Part shown: positions 7,477 through 16,279 of the stretch, piece after piece | Numbering within the stretch: position 1 is the first letter of the stretch | Layout of the letters: each line of letters begins with the position of its first letter | Assembly: GCF_011250635.1 (NCBI RefSeq) | Contig: NZ_JAANNP010000001.1 | Coordinates: forward strand, 395,480 to 459,479 | Direction: 5' to 3' | From: Motilibacter deserti | GTDB lineage: Bacteria; Actinomycetota; Actinomycetes; Motilibacterales; Motilibacteraceae | Length of the DNA: 64,000 nt | Notes under the pieces: model-generated | What the model saw: only the letters and a program-made list of their open reading frames with translations | Told to the model about the DNA's origin: nothing | Databases searched by the model: none | Made by a program: the position numbers and the translations under genes

Positions 7477-10221
7477 GTGGCGAACGATCAGAGTCCGGTG
7501 GGCGTACCCGTCCCCCCGGTGCAGACCGCCCCGGCGTCGTACCAGGACGTCGACTCGGCGGAGACCCAGGAGTGGCTCGAGTCCCTCGACGCTCTCGTCA
7601 AGAACGCCGGCCCGCGCAGGGCGCGCTACATCGTGCAGCAGCTGCTGCAGCACGCCGGCGAGACGGGCGTCCCGGTGCCCGGCGTCGTCCGCACGGACTA
7701 CGTCAACACCATCGGACCGGACCGCGAGCCCGACTTCCCCGGTGACGAGGCGCTCGAGGAGCGCATCGCCAACATCGACCGCTGGAACGCGGCGGTCCTG
7801 GTGTCGCGGGCGAACCGGCCGGGCGTGGGCGTCGGAGGGCACATCGCGTCCTTCGCCTCGTCGGCGACGCTCTACGAGACCGGGTGGAACCACTTCTTCC
7901 AGGGGCCGGACGCCCCGGGCGGTGGCGACCAGATCTTCTGGCAGGGGCACGCGTCCCCCGGCATGTACGCCCGGGCGTTCCTCGAGGGCCGGCTGTCCGA
8001 GGACGACCTCGACAGCTTCCGCCAGGAGCTGACCGGCCCGGGCAAGGGGCTGCCGTCGTACCCGCACCCCCGCCTGATGTCGGACTTCTGGCAGTTCCCC
8101 ACGGTGTCGATGGGCCTCGGCCCGATCGACTCCATCTACCAGGCGCGCTTCAACCGCTACCTGCACAACCGTGGCATCAAGGACACGTCCAACCAGCGGG
8201 TGTGGGCGTTCCTCGGCGACGGCGAGATGGACGAGGTCGAGTCGATCGGCGCCCTCGGCGTCGCCGCCCGCGAGGGCCTGGACAACCTCACCTGGGTCGT
8301 CAACTGCAACCTGCAGCGCCTCGACGGGCCGGTCCGCGGCAACGGCAAGATCATCCAGGAGCTCGAGGGCTACTTCCGCGGCGCCGGCTGGAACGTCGTC
8401 AAGGTCGTGTGGGGCCGCGAGTGGGACGAGCTGTTCGCCCGTGACACCGACGGCGTGCTGGCCGAGGCGATGGCCGACGTCGCCGACGGGCAGTGGCAGA
8501 CCTACAGCGTCGAGAGCGGCGCGTACTTCCGCGAGCACTTCTTCGGGCGCAGCCCGCAGCTGGCCAAGCTCGTCGAGGACCTGACCGACGAGCAGCTCAA
8601 GGCGCTGCGCCGCGGCGGCCACGACCCGCGCAAGGTGTTCGCGGCCTACAAGGCGGCCACCGAGCACAAGGGCGCCCCGTCGGTCGTCATCGTCCAGACC
8701 GTCAAGGGCTGGGGCTTGCGCAGCTTCGAGGCGCGCAACGCCACGCACCAGATGAAGAAGCTGAGCAAGGTCGACGTCAAGGAGTTCCGCGACCGGCTCG
8801 GCCTGCCGATCCCGGACGAGGCGCTCGCCGACCTGCCGCCGTACTACCACCCGGGCGAGGACTCCCCCGAGGTGCGCTACCTGCGTGAGCGCCGGGCCGC
8901 CCTCGGCGGGTCGGTGCCGCAGCGCCGCGACCCGGGCAAGGCGCTCGACCTGCCCGAGGACAAGGTCTACGCCGAGCTCAAGGCCGGGTCCGGCAAGCAG
9001 CCGGTCGCCACCACCATGGCCACGGTCCGGCTCATCAAGGACATGGTCAAGATCAAGGGCTTCGGCGAGCGGATCGTCCCGATCATCCCGGACGAGGCCC
9101 GCACCTTCGGCCTGGACGCGCTCTTCCCCACGGCGAAGATCTACTCCCCGCACGGCCAGCGATACGAGGCCGTCGACCGTGCGCTCCTGCTCTCCTACAA
9201 GGAGTCCACGCAGGGCCAGCTGCTCAACGAGGGCATCACCGAGGCCGGCTCGATGGGCTCGATGATCGCGGCCGGCACGTCGTACTCCACGCACGGCGAG
9301 CCGATGATCCCGATGTACATCTTCTACTCGATGTTCGGGTTCCAGCGGACCGGCGACCAGATCTGGAAGTTCGGCGACCAGCTCGGCCGGGGCTTCCTGC
9401 TCGGCGCCACCGCGGGCCGCACGACGCTCAACGGCGAGGGCCTGCAGCACGAGGACGGGCACTCTCCGCTGATCGCGTCGACCAACCCGGCGTGCGTCTA
9501 CTACGACCCCGCGTGGGCGTTCGAGGTCGGGCACATCGTCAAGGACGGCCTGCGCCGGATGTACGGCCAGGACGCGGAGAACGTCTTCTACTACCTGACG
9601 ATCTACAACGAGCCCTACCTGCAGCCGGCCGAGCCGGAGGGGCTGGACGTCGACGGGCTGCTCAAGGGGCTCTACCGCTACGCCTCGGCCCCGCAGCTGC
9701 ACGACGGGGCGCCCGGCGCGCAGATCCTGGCGAGCGGCGTCGCGATGCAGTGGGCGCTCGACGCGCAGAAGATGCTCGCCGAGGACTGGGGCGTCGCGGC
9801 GGACGTCTGGTCGGCCACGTCGTGGAACGAGCTGCGCCGCGAGGCGCTCGAGTGCGACGGAGCGAACCTGCTCAACCCCGACGGCGAGCAGCGGGTGCCC
9901 TACATCACCCGCACCCTCGCCGGGACGCCCGGCCCGGTCATCGCCGTGTCGGACTACATGCGGACGGTGCAGGACCAGGTCCGGCCGTGGGTCCAGCACG
10001 ACTTCGTCTCGCTGGGCACGGACGGCTTCGGCCTCTCCGACACCCGGGGGGCGCTGCGCCGGCACTTCAAGGTCGACGCGGCGTCCATCGTCGTGGCGAC
10101 GCTGATGCAGCTGGCACGCCAGGGCGGGGTCAAGCCCGAGGCGCCGCGCGAGGCCGTCGAGAAGTACCAGCTCGGCGACATCCGAGCCGCCGGCGCGGGC
10201 AACACGCTCGGGGAGTCGTAG
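7477..10221 (+). CDS. aceE: Pyruvate dehydrogenase E1, homodimeric type
   Basis: A 914-residue thiamine-diphosphate enzyme that decarboxylates pyruvate and acetylates the lipoyl group of E2, feeding acetyl-CoA to the TCA cycle and fatty-acid synthesis. It has full family length. The ThDP/Mg-binding stretch GDGEMDE...[16 protein letters not shown] lies at about 247-290. The amino-terminal block with [17 protein letters not shown] and the central [19 protein letters not shown] are typical of single-chain AceE rather than the alpha2beta2 type. GTG start, 8-9 bases after GGGGGAGGG. Its product supplies the acetyl-CoA used by the fab cluster further along, though the two are not linked in one operon. 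Confidence 0.97.
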   Translation: MANDQSPVGVPVPPVQTAPASYQDVDSAETQEWLESLDALVKNAGPRRARYIVQQLLQHAGETGVPVPGVVRTDYVNTIGPDREPDFPGDEALEERIANIDRWNAAVLVSRANRPGVGVGGHIASFASSATLYETGWNHFFQGPDAPGGGDQIFWQGHASPGMYARAFLEGRLSEDDLDSFRQELTGPGKGLPSYPHPRLMSDFWQFPTVSMGLGPIDSIYQARFNRYLHNRGIKDTSNQRVWAFLGDGEMDEVESIGALGVAAREGLDNLTWVVNCNLQRLDGPVRGNGKIIQELEGYFRGAGWNVVKVVWGREWDELFARDTDGVLAEAMADVADGQWQTYSVESGAYFREHFFGRSPQLAKLVEDLTDEQLKALRRGGHDPRKVFAAYKAATEHKGAPSVVIVQTVKGWGLRSFEARNATHQMKKLSKVDVKEFRDRLGLPIPDEALADLPPYYHPGEDSPEVRYLRERRAALGGSVPQRRDPGKALDLPEDKVYAELKAGSGKQPVATTMATVRLIKDMVKIKGFGERIVPIIPDEARTFGLDALFPTAKIYSPHGQRYEAVDRALLLSYKESTQGQLLNEGITEAGSMGSMIAAGTSYSTHGEPMIPMYIFYSMFGFQRTGDQIWKFGDQLGRGFLLGATAGRTTLNGEGLQHEDGHSPLIASTNPACVYYDPAWAFEVGHIVKDGLRRMYGQDAENVFYYLTIYNEPYLQPAEPEGLDVDGLLKGLYRYASAPQLHDGAPGAQILASGVAMQWALDAQKMLAEDWGVAADVWSATSWNELRREALECDGANLLNPDGEQRVPYITRTLAGTPGPVIAVSDYMRTVQDQVRPWVQHDFVSLGTDGFGLSDTRGALRRHFKVDAASIVVATLMQLARQGGVKPEAPREAVEKYQLGDIRAAGAGNTLGES

Positions 10222-10283
10222 CCACCCCTGGTCCGGCCAGGCGCGCGCTGACGCCCGCGCTCCGGCCCAGCTTCGCACCGCTC

Positions 10284-10324
10284 ACGGGCTCGGCCGGGAC
10301 GACACTCGTCCCGGCCGAGCCCGT
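10284..10324 (+). terminator. Strong hairpin terminator after aceE
   Basis: Perfect 19-bp inverted repeat ACGGGCTCGGCCGGGACGA with its complement, separated by a 3-base loop (CAC), 62 bases after the aceE stop. There is no U-tract, which is common for actinobacterial terminators. Confidence 0.85.
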
Positions 10325-10473
10325 TCCGCTGCAGGGCGCGGGCGTCGTCGAGTGGCTGGTCCCAGGCATCCGACGCGCGGGCCGAGTGGCGCGGTCGACC
10401 ACGGAAGGTTTCCCGCAGGCTGTGCGGGCAACGGGTGCAGGGTCCAGCCCAACGCCCCGGAGGCCGCCTGCCC

Positions 10474-11433
10474 ATGAGCCCGCGCATCGGCTACTTCCTG
10501 TCCTGCGAGGAATACTCCCCCGCCCAGTTGATCGAGCAGGCCAAGCTCGCAGAGCGCGCCGGCTTCGAGGCGCTGTGGATCTCGGACCACTTCCACCCCT
10601 GGAACGACGCGCAGGGCCAGAGCGCGTACGTCTGGGGCATGATCGGCGCCATCTCCCAGGCCTGCTCGCTGCCGATCACCACCGCGGTGACCTGCCCGAT
10701 CCTGCGCCAGCACCCGGCGATCGTGGCCCAGGCCGCAGCGACGTCGAAGGTGCTGACGAACGGCAGGTTCACGCTCGGCGTGGGGACGGGCGAGGCGCTC
10801 AACGAGCACGTGCTCGGCCAGCGCTGGCCGAACGCCGACGTGCGCCTGTCGATGCTCGAGGAGGCCGTCGACGTGATGCGCCAGTTGTGGAGTGGCGAGT
10901 CCGTCACGCACCACGGCGAGCACTACACGGTCGAGGACGCGCGGATCTACACGCTGCCCGACGAGCCGGTGAAGGTGTACGTGTCGGCGTTCGGGCCGAA
11001 GGCGCTGGACCTGGCGGCGCGCATCGGCGACGGCTACTGCTCCACGATGCCTGAAGCAGACATCGTGAAGACGTTCCGCGAGAAGGCCGGGCCGGGCAAG
11101 CCGACGCAGGTCGGCTACAAGGTGAGCTACTCCGACGACGCGGAGAAGGCGCTGGAGTACGCCCACAAGCTGTGGTTCAACTCCGGAATCCCAGGTGAGG
11201 CGTCGCAGGTCCTCTACTCGCCCAAGCACTTCGAGCAGCTGGCTCCGCTGGTGACCAAGGAGTCGATCGCCGAGTCGACCGTGCACGGGCGCGACGTCGA
11301 GAAGCACGTGCAGGAGTTCCAGAAGCACGCCGACGCCGGCTACGACGAGATCTTCGTCGCGGACATGGGACCGGAGTACGAAGGGTTCTTCTCCTTCTAC
11401 GAGAAGGAGATCCTGCCGCGGGTCCGCGGGTGA
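10474..11433 (+). CDS. F420-type LLM-class oxidoreductase
   Basis: A 319-residue luciferase-like monooxygenase-superfamily protein of the F420-dependent group related to F420-dependent glucose-6-phosphate dehydrogenase. Recognisable blocks are IGYFLSCEEYSPAQLIEQA at the N-terminus, WISDHFHPW (about 34-42), LGVGTGEALNEHV (about 99-111) with the Gly-rich loop, and AFGPKALDLAARIGDGY. The HF/HPW region contributes catalytic histidine and tryptophan in FGD-like enzymes. The substrate is unknown. ATG start chosen at 10474 where homology begins; a GGAGG lies about 12 bases upstream. Confidence 0.85.
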   Translation: MSPRIGYFLSCEEYSPAQLIEQAKLAERAGFEALWISDHFHPWNDAQGQSAYVWGMIGAISQACSLPITTAVTCPILRQHPAIVAQAAATSKVLTNGRFTLGVGTGEALNEHVLGQRWPNADVRLSMLEEAVDVMRQLWSGESVTHHGEHYTVEDARIYTLPDEPVKVYVSAFGPKALDLAARIGDGYCSTMPEADIVKTFREKAGPGKPTQVGYKVSYSDDAEKALEYAHKLWFNSGIPGEASQVLYSPKHFEQLAPLVTKESIAESTVHGRDVEKHVQEFQKHADAGYDEIFVADMGPEYEGFFSFYEKEILPRVRG

Positions 11434-11479
11434 CCCAGCGGGCACGGCCTGCGGGCCGGCGCCACCGGGAGAGCCCGCG

Positions 11480-11905
11480 TTGATCTCGGTGGTCGTCGTC
11501 GACGGCGCCTCGGGCGGCGGGCGCGCGTTCGCCGGGCTGCTCGCGTCCGACCCGCTGGTCCACGTCGTGGCGGTCAGCGGGGACGGCGCCGACGCCGCAC
11601 CGCTCGCGCAGCTGCACCGTCCCGAGGTCGTCGCGCTCGACGTGACGCCGCCCGAAGGCGGCGCGGACACCGTGCGCGCGGTGCTGGCGGCGTACCCGGA
11701 GACCAAGGTGCTCGGACTGGCCGCGAGTGCCGATGCGGCGACGATCGTCGAGCTCGTGGGCGCGGGCGCGACGGGCCTGCTCGTCAGCGGGGAGCCGGTC
11801 GACGACGTGGCCGAGCTCGTCCGCTCGGTGGCCGAAGGGCACGTGGTCCTGGCGACGGCACGAGCGGGGGCGGCCTGGCAGACGCTGCTGTCCCGGCCGG
11901 CCTGA
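11480..11905 (+). CDS. Stand-alone receiver-like domain protein
   Basis: A 141-residue protein whose whole length resembles a CheY-like receiver: hydrophobic strand ISVVVVDG, helix, strand VHVVAVSGDG, then VVALDVTPPEGG with an Asp at the phosphorylation position (about 54), and a late strand/loop (GATGLLVSGEPVDDVAELV). The N-terminal acidic pair of true receivers is reduced to one Asp and the usual Lys near the end is Ser, so phosphorylation is uncertain. Unusual TTG start, supported by GGGAGAG upstream. It is convergent with the GGDEF-EAL gene; co-function in c-di-GMP signalling is only suggested by position. Confidence 0.6.
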   Translation: MISVVVVDGASGGGRAFAGLLASDPLVHVVAVSGDGADAAPLAQLHRPEVVALDVTPPEGGADTVRAVLAAYPETKVLGLAASADAATIVELVGAGATGLLVSGEPVDDVAELVRSVAEGHVVLATARAGAAWQTLLSRPA

Positions 11906-11918
11906 CCGGCGGCCGCCC

Positions 11919-13826
11919 TCACCCGGTGGCGGAGGCCTCCAGCAGGCGGTCGATCCCGGCCGCGAGGCCGGGCCGGTGGAACAGGTACCCCTGCACGAGG
12001 TCGCAGCCGAGCTCCTCGAGCATCCGGCGCTGCGCGGGGGTCTCCACGCCCTCGGCGACAACCGCGAGCCCGAGCGCCTTGCCCAGGGCGACCAGGTTCG
12101 CGGCGATGACCGTGTCGGTCTCGTTGGCCCCCAGCCCGGCGACGTAGCTGCGGTCGAGCTTCATGGTGTCCAGCGGCAGCGCGCGCAGCTGGCAGATGTC
12201 GTTGTGCCCGGTGCCGAAGTCGTCGAGCGCCAGCCGGCAGCCCATCTCGGCCAGCTGGGTGAGCTCGGCCCGCACCGGGCCCGTGACCTCGACGACCTGC
12301 CGCTCGGTCAGCTCCAGGCCGAGCTTGTGCGCGGGCAAGCCGGTGGAACGCAGCGCCTCGTCCACGACGCCGGCCAGCTCGTCCCTCCCGAGCTGACGGC
12401 TCGACACGTTCACCCAGAGCAGCGGCGCCCGCTCCCCGGCCGCGTGGTACCACGACGCGGCCTGGGCGCACGCCGTCCGCAGCACCCACGCCCCGAGCGG
12501 CACGATCACCTCGCGCTCCTCGGCCACCTCGATGAACTCCGCCGTGCACTGCAGCCCGTGCTGCGGATGACGCCAGCGCAGGAGAGCCTCCACACCGTGC
12601 AACTGCCCGTCACGGAGCCCGAACGCTGGCTGGTAGGCGAGGGACAGCTGGTCGTCCGCGCGCAGGGCCGCGCGGAGCTCGGCCGCGACGCGCATCCGCA
12701 GCAACGGGCCGTTCCCGCCTCCCCAGTCCCCCCAAGAGCGGCTGGGGCGGTGCCGACGCTGCTTCGCGACGTGCATGGAGGAGTACGCCGCCTGCAGCAG
12801 CGCCTCGCCCGCACCCCCGGGGTCAGCGCGGTGCGTCTGCTGTGCGGTCGCTTGCCGGTGCGCGAGGGCGCTGCCGATCGAGGCGCTGACCGCGACCAGT
12901 TGCCCGCCGAGCAGGAGGTCGCGCCCCAGGGCGGCCTGCACGCGAGAGGCGAGCTGCTGCACACCGCCCGCCCCCCGCACGTGCCTGCACATGACCGCGA
13001 GGACGTCGCCTCCCAGCCCGGCCACCAGGTCCTCGCCGTGCACGGTGCCTCGGAGCCGTGCCGCGACCGCGTCGATCAGCTCGTCACCAGCGGCGTGGCC
13101 GAGAGCGCTGTTGACCGCCGTGACGTCGTCGAGGTCGACGCAGACCACGGCGACGTCGGCCACGCCGTCCTGGCCGGCGCGCACGACGGCGTCGGCGAGG
13201 CGGCGCAGCAGCAGCCGGCGCCCGGGCAGCCCCGTCAACGGGTCGCCGTCGACCGACGGCACGGGGAGCGGGACGTCGTCTGCGGCCGATGCGGGCCGGT
13301 CGCCGCCGGCCTCGACGAGCGTGAGGACGGCGACCGCCTGTCGCGCCACGCACTCCAGCAACTGCCACGCGTCAGCGGTCGGCGCCCCGAGCGCCGGGAC
13401 CCCCTCAACGCAGACCGACCCGATCACCCGGCCGTCGTGGCATCTCAGCGGCACGGCGACGCAACACCCGGGATCGACCGGCAGCCCTCCGCGCAGCGAT
13501 CGTTCCGACAGCGTCCCTGGGGCGGTCAGGCGCTCCCCGGTGCACGCGGCGAGGTCGTGCAGCGCCCGCGCCGAGAGCGAGGGCGGCCCTCCCCAGGAGC
13601 ATCTGACCCGCGGGACGTCGGAACGGCCGCGCGCCGGACGCGACCAGATGGAGGCCTGGGACCCGCCGAGCAGCCGGGCGGCCAGCTCGGCCAACGGGTC
13701 GAGGAGCCGGGCGGTGGCTGCCCCGGCCCGTGCCGCGCCGCGCTCCGCCCGCGCGTCGACTCGCGCTGCGCCCCGTGGCGAGGCCGCTTCCGCGGCGCCT
13801 TCCGGGCGGACGTCCAGCTCGTGCAC
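11919..13826 (-). CDS. GAF-like / degenerate GGDEF / EAL c-di-GMP phosphodiesterase
   Basis: A 635-residue cytoplasmic signalling protein. Residues about 35-170 resemble a GAF sensor (CVAVPLRCHDGRVIGSVCVEG). A GGDEF domain follows (about 190-345): DPLTGLPGRR, VNSALGHAAGDELI, but the active-site motif reads GGDVL instead of GGDEF, so cyclase activity is probably lost. The EAL domain (about 375-630) keeps its catalytic set: EALLRW, VNVSSRQL, ELTER, LDDFGTG, KLDRSYV, AEGVETPAQ. The likely role is c-di-GMP hydrolysis, with the GGDEF part acting as a regulatory GTP-binding module. GTG start. A 239-bp non-coding stretch separates it from the divergent gene. Confidence 0.88.
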   Translation of the reverse strand: MHELDVRPEGAAEAASPRGAARVDARAERGAARAGAATARLLDPLAELAARLLGGSQASIWSRPARGRSDVPRVRCSWGGPPSLSARALHDLAACTGERLTAPGTLSERSLRGGLPVDPGCCVAVPLRCHDGRVIGSVCVEGVPALGAPTADAWQLLECVARQAVAVLTLVEAGGDRPASAADDVPLPVPSVDGDPLTGLPGRRLLLRRLADAVVRAGQDGVADVAVVCVDLDDVTAVNSALGHAAGDELIDAVAARLRGTVHGEDLVAGLGGDVLAVMCRHVRGAGGVQQLASRVQAALGRDLLLGGQLVAVSASIGSALAHRQATAQQTHRADPGGAGEALLQAAYSSMHVAKQRRHRPSRSWGDWGGGNGPLLRMRVAAELRAALRADDQLSLAYQPAFGLRDGQLHGVEALLRWRHPQHGLQCTAEFIEVAEEREVIVPLGAWVLRTACAQAASWYHAAGERAPLLWVNVSSRQLGRDELAGVVDEALRSTGLPAHKLGLELTERQVVEVTGPVRAELTQLAEMGCRLALDDFGTGHNDICQLRALPLDTMKLDRSYVAGLGANETDTVIAANLVALGKALGLAVVAEGVETPAQRRMLEELGCDLVQGYLFHRPGLAAGIDRLLEASATG

Positions 13827-14065
13827 GGTGCCCCCGAATCCCGCGTCGAATGTGTAGGTGCGTTACCCAGATCCGTTCTAGTAAGACACCGGCCTTCCTA
13901 CTCCTCTCGCAGAGAGATGCACAAGTTTTGGCCCGATTCACTCGACCGGGTGGCGGCATCCGCCTTCCCGCGCGCGTTCGTGCAACCCTGCCGGGGCGTA
14001 CGCGAACAGTGGCGGCTTTCCCTCGCCGAGAGGGCTGCTCCACATCGCTGAACTACAGTTCCGTC

Positions 14066-14608
14066 ATGGGCTCTCGTGTCGTCGTGGTCAACGGCGGCTC
14101 GAGCGCCGGCACGACGACCCTGTGCCGGGAGCTGCAGTCAGCGTTGCTGCCAAAGCCGTGGCTCACCACGGGCATCGACGTGTTCGTCGACTCACTGCCA
14201 CTGGATCTGCAGGCGTCGCCGGAGGCATTCGCCGTCGACGACCGGGGCGCGGTGGTCCTCGGCGACGTGTTCCGCCGGCTCGAGGCCGCATGGATGGCGG
14301 GTGTCGCGGCCACGGCGCGCGCGGGCGCCGACCTGCTGGTGGACGACGTCTTCCTCGGCGGCGTCGAATCGCAGCAGCGGTGGCGGCGGGCACTGGCGGG
14401 CCTCGACGTCGTCTGGGTAGGCGTCCGCTGCGCGCCGGACGTCGCCGAGCGGCGCGAGGCGGCACGCCCGGACCGGCCCGGCGGCATGGCGCGCTCGCAG
14501 GCCCTGCGCGTGCACCACGGGGTGAGCTACGACGTCGAGGTCGACACGACGGCCACCGCTGCTCGCGCCTGCGCCGAACACGTCATGGGCTTCCTGCGTC
14601 ACCGCTGA
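14066..14608 (+). CDS. Chloramphenicol-phosphotransferase-like protein with altered P-loop
   Basis: A 180-residue protein of the CPT/zeta-like nucleotide-kinase fold: N-terminal strand VVVVNGGSSAG, a Thr-Thr-Gly-Ile-Asp-Val segment (about 35-41), the paired acidic DLLVDDVFLGG (about 91-101), and WVGVRCAPDVAERREAARPDRPGGMA (about 117-142), which is the CPT lid region. The Walker A loop reads GGSSAGTTT: the usual invariant Lys (position 16, codon ACG at 14111-14113) is Thr. With this change ATP-dependent kinase activity is questionable. In chloramphenicol producers such enzymes give self-resistance, but many homologues in other actinobacteria have unknown substrates. Confidence 0.75.
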   Translation: MGSRVVVVNGGSSAGTTTLCRELQSALLPKPWLTTGIDVFVDSLPLDLQASPEAFAVDDRGAVVLGDVFRRLEAAWMAGVAATARAGADLLVDDVFLGGVESQQRWRRALAGLDVVWVGVRCAPDVAERREAARPDRPGGMARSQALRVHHGVSYDVEVDTTATAARACAEHVMGFLRHR

Positions 14609-14664
14609 GGCCTGCCGCAGCATCCGCTCGGTTCCTCCCGCTCGCGCGCGGGCACGTACGCCGG

Positions 14665-15408
14665 ATGACCGATCCTGGGCCGCCGGGCCTCGCCGCCCGC
14701 GTGGGGCTGTGCGGGTGGACGGTCGCGATGTCGACGTACGTGCAGCGCTTCCCCGTGCTCGAGGTGCAGCACACGTTCTACGAGCCGCCCGGCGAGGCCC
14801 TGCTGCGCCGCTGGCGGGCGTCCGTCCCCGACGGCTTCGAGTTCACGGTCAAGGCCTGGCAGGTGATCACGCACGATTCCTCGAGCCCGACCTACCGTCG
14901 CCTCAAGACCCCGCTCCCGGCCGAGCACCGAGGGCAGGTCGGGTCGTTCCGAACGACGCCGGCGGTACTGCAGGGCTGGGCGCGGACCCTGGAGAGCGCG
15001 TCGGTGCTGCGCGCGAGCGCGGTGCTGCTGCAGTGCCCCAAGAGCTTCCGCCCGACCGACGAGAACGTCCAGCGCATGCGCCGCTTCCTCACGACGGTCG
15101 AGCGCCCGGCGCCGCTACGGTTGCTGTGGGAGCCGCGCGGCGAATGGCCCACGGCGCTCGTCGCTGAGCTCTGCCGCGAGCTGCGGCTGGCCCACGTCAC
15201 CGACCCGATGCAGGTCGAGACCGTGACCCCGGAGCAGACGTACTACCGGCTGCACGGCACGACCGGGATCCGCCACGTGCACACCGACGAAGAGCTGCAC
15301 CGGCTCCGGGCCCTCGTCGCCGGGCACCCCGAGCCGTACGTCCTGTTCAACAACCTGTCACGGGCCCGGGACGCCGAGCGCTTCCTCGCGCTGCTCGACG
15401 GCGGCTGA
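14665..15408 (+). CDS. DUF72 family protein
   Basis: A 247-residue TIM-barrel-like protein of the DUF72/YecE family. The block PVLEVQHTFYEPPGEALLRRW (about 30-50), then GFEFTVKAWQVITHD (about 57-71), WEPRGEW and YYRLHGTTGIRH are the conserved family motifs. The biochemical activity of the family is not known. ATG at 14665 follows the upstream kinase-like gene by 56 bases on the same strand. It ends convergently only 3 bases from the next gene. Confidence 0.85.
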   Translation: MTDPGPPGLAARVGLCGWTVAMSTYVQRFPVLEVQHTFYEPPGEALLRRWRASVPDGFEFTVKAWQVITHDSSSPTYRRLKTPLPAEHRGQVGSFRTTPAVLQGWARTLESASVLRASAVLLQCPKSFRPTDENVQRMRRFLTTVERPAPLRLLWEPRGEWPTALVAELCRELRLAHVTDPMQVETVTPEQTYYRLHGTTGIRHVHTDEELHRLRALVAGHPEPYVLFNNLSRARDAERFLALLDGG

Positions 15409-15411
15409 CGG

Positions 15412-16161
15412 CTAGCCCAGCGGTGTCGCGCCCGGCGGCACGACCGCCGGCGCCGAGGTCGAGGGCACGGTCGTCGGAGTGGGCTGCGGCGTCGGCGTGG
15501 CTGTCGGGGTCGGCTCCGGTGTCGGGGTGAGCGACGGGCTCGGGCTCGCCTCCGGCGTCGGCGTCTCCTCCCCCGGCGTCTGCTCGGGCGACGCGTCCGG
15601 CGTCGCCTCGGCCGTCGGGCTGGGCCCGGGCACCGCCGGCTCGTCGTCCGCCGAGCTGTCGCCGACGAGCCTGCCGACGCTCGTGCCGCTGGGGCTGTCG
15701 TTGCCGAACAACGAGGACAGCGGGCGCCCGGCGATGGCCTCGAAGCTCGTCACGACCGTCATCGCCACGAGGAAGACGGTCAAGGCGACGCCGGCGATCG
15801 TGAGCCAGGCCCGGCGGGAGAGTCCGCCCTGCCCCGTCGTGTCGACGGCCGGAGCAGCGTCGTCAGGGGAAAGCCCATCACCGGTCACCGCGGGCATCAC
15901 CCGCGTCGACACGGTGCCCTCGTCGGGGTCCATGGCCGGCCGGCGCAGCGTGCGGACGATCTGCTCCTGCCCTCGCCGCAACGACCGCGAGTAGACGGCT
16001 GACCCGACCGTCGCGACCACGCTCATGACGCCGGCGCCGACGACCGTGCCGGCGACGCCGAGGAACGAGCTCGCGACCGAAGCGGAGACTGCCGCCAAGG
16101 CTCCCGCTGCCACCTGCGTGGCGCTGAGCCCCAGTTTGTCCTTCGAGTCCGAGCCTGCCAC
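15412..16161 (-). CDS. Two-TM protein with a Pro/Thr/Ser-rich extracytoplasmic tail
   Basis: A 249-residue membrane protein of unknown function. The N-terminus (residues about 13-55) is a long Ala/Gly/Val hydrophobic region, a charged cytoplasmic loop follows (about 57-115), then a clear transmembrane helix (about 118-140). The last 75 residues are a Pro/Thr/Ser/Glu-rich, low-complexity tail (repeats of PTPEPTPTATPTP type), which would span or decorate the cell wall. This N-terminal region plus one TM and PT-rich tail is frequent among actinobacterial envelope proteins. No catalytic motif seen. Confidence 0.75.
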   Translation of the reverse strand: MAGSDSKDKLGLSATQVAAGALAAVSASVASSFLGVAGTVVGAGVMSVVATVGSAVYSRSLRRGQEQIVRTLRRPAMDPDEGTVSTRVMPAVTGDGLSPDDAAPAVDTTGQGGLSRRAWLTIAGVALTVFLVAMTVVTSFEAIAGRPLSSLFGNDSPSGTSVGRLVGDSSADDEPAVPGPSPTAEATPDASPEQTPGEETPTPEASPSPSLTPTPEPTPTATPTPQPTPTTVPSTSAPAVVPPGATPLG

Positions 16162-16279
16162 CTGTCGCCTGACCCTCCTTGTCCCTGTCGAGCGCCCGCT
16201 GAGCGCGGGGCTTTCCGACGTTACGTCGTGCGCCTACCCGCCTTCCGCCCCGTCCAACGGCCGAGCGGCGTCGGGGGTG

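Noticed and set aside
7387-10278. Very long minus-strand frame opposite aceE
   Set aside because: It is the antisense shadow of aceE in high-GC DNA; only the YjbQ part at its 3' end resembles a protein family.
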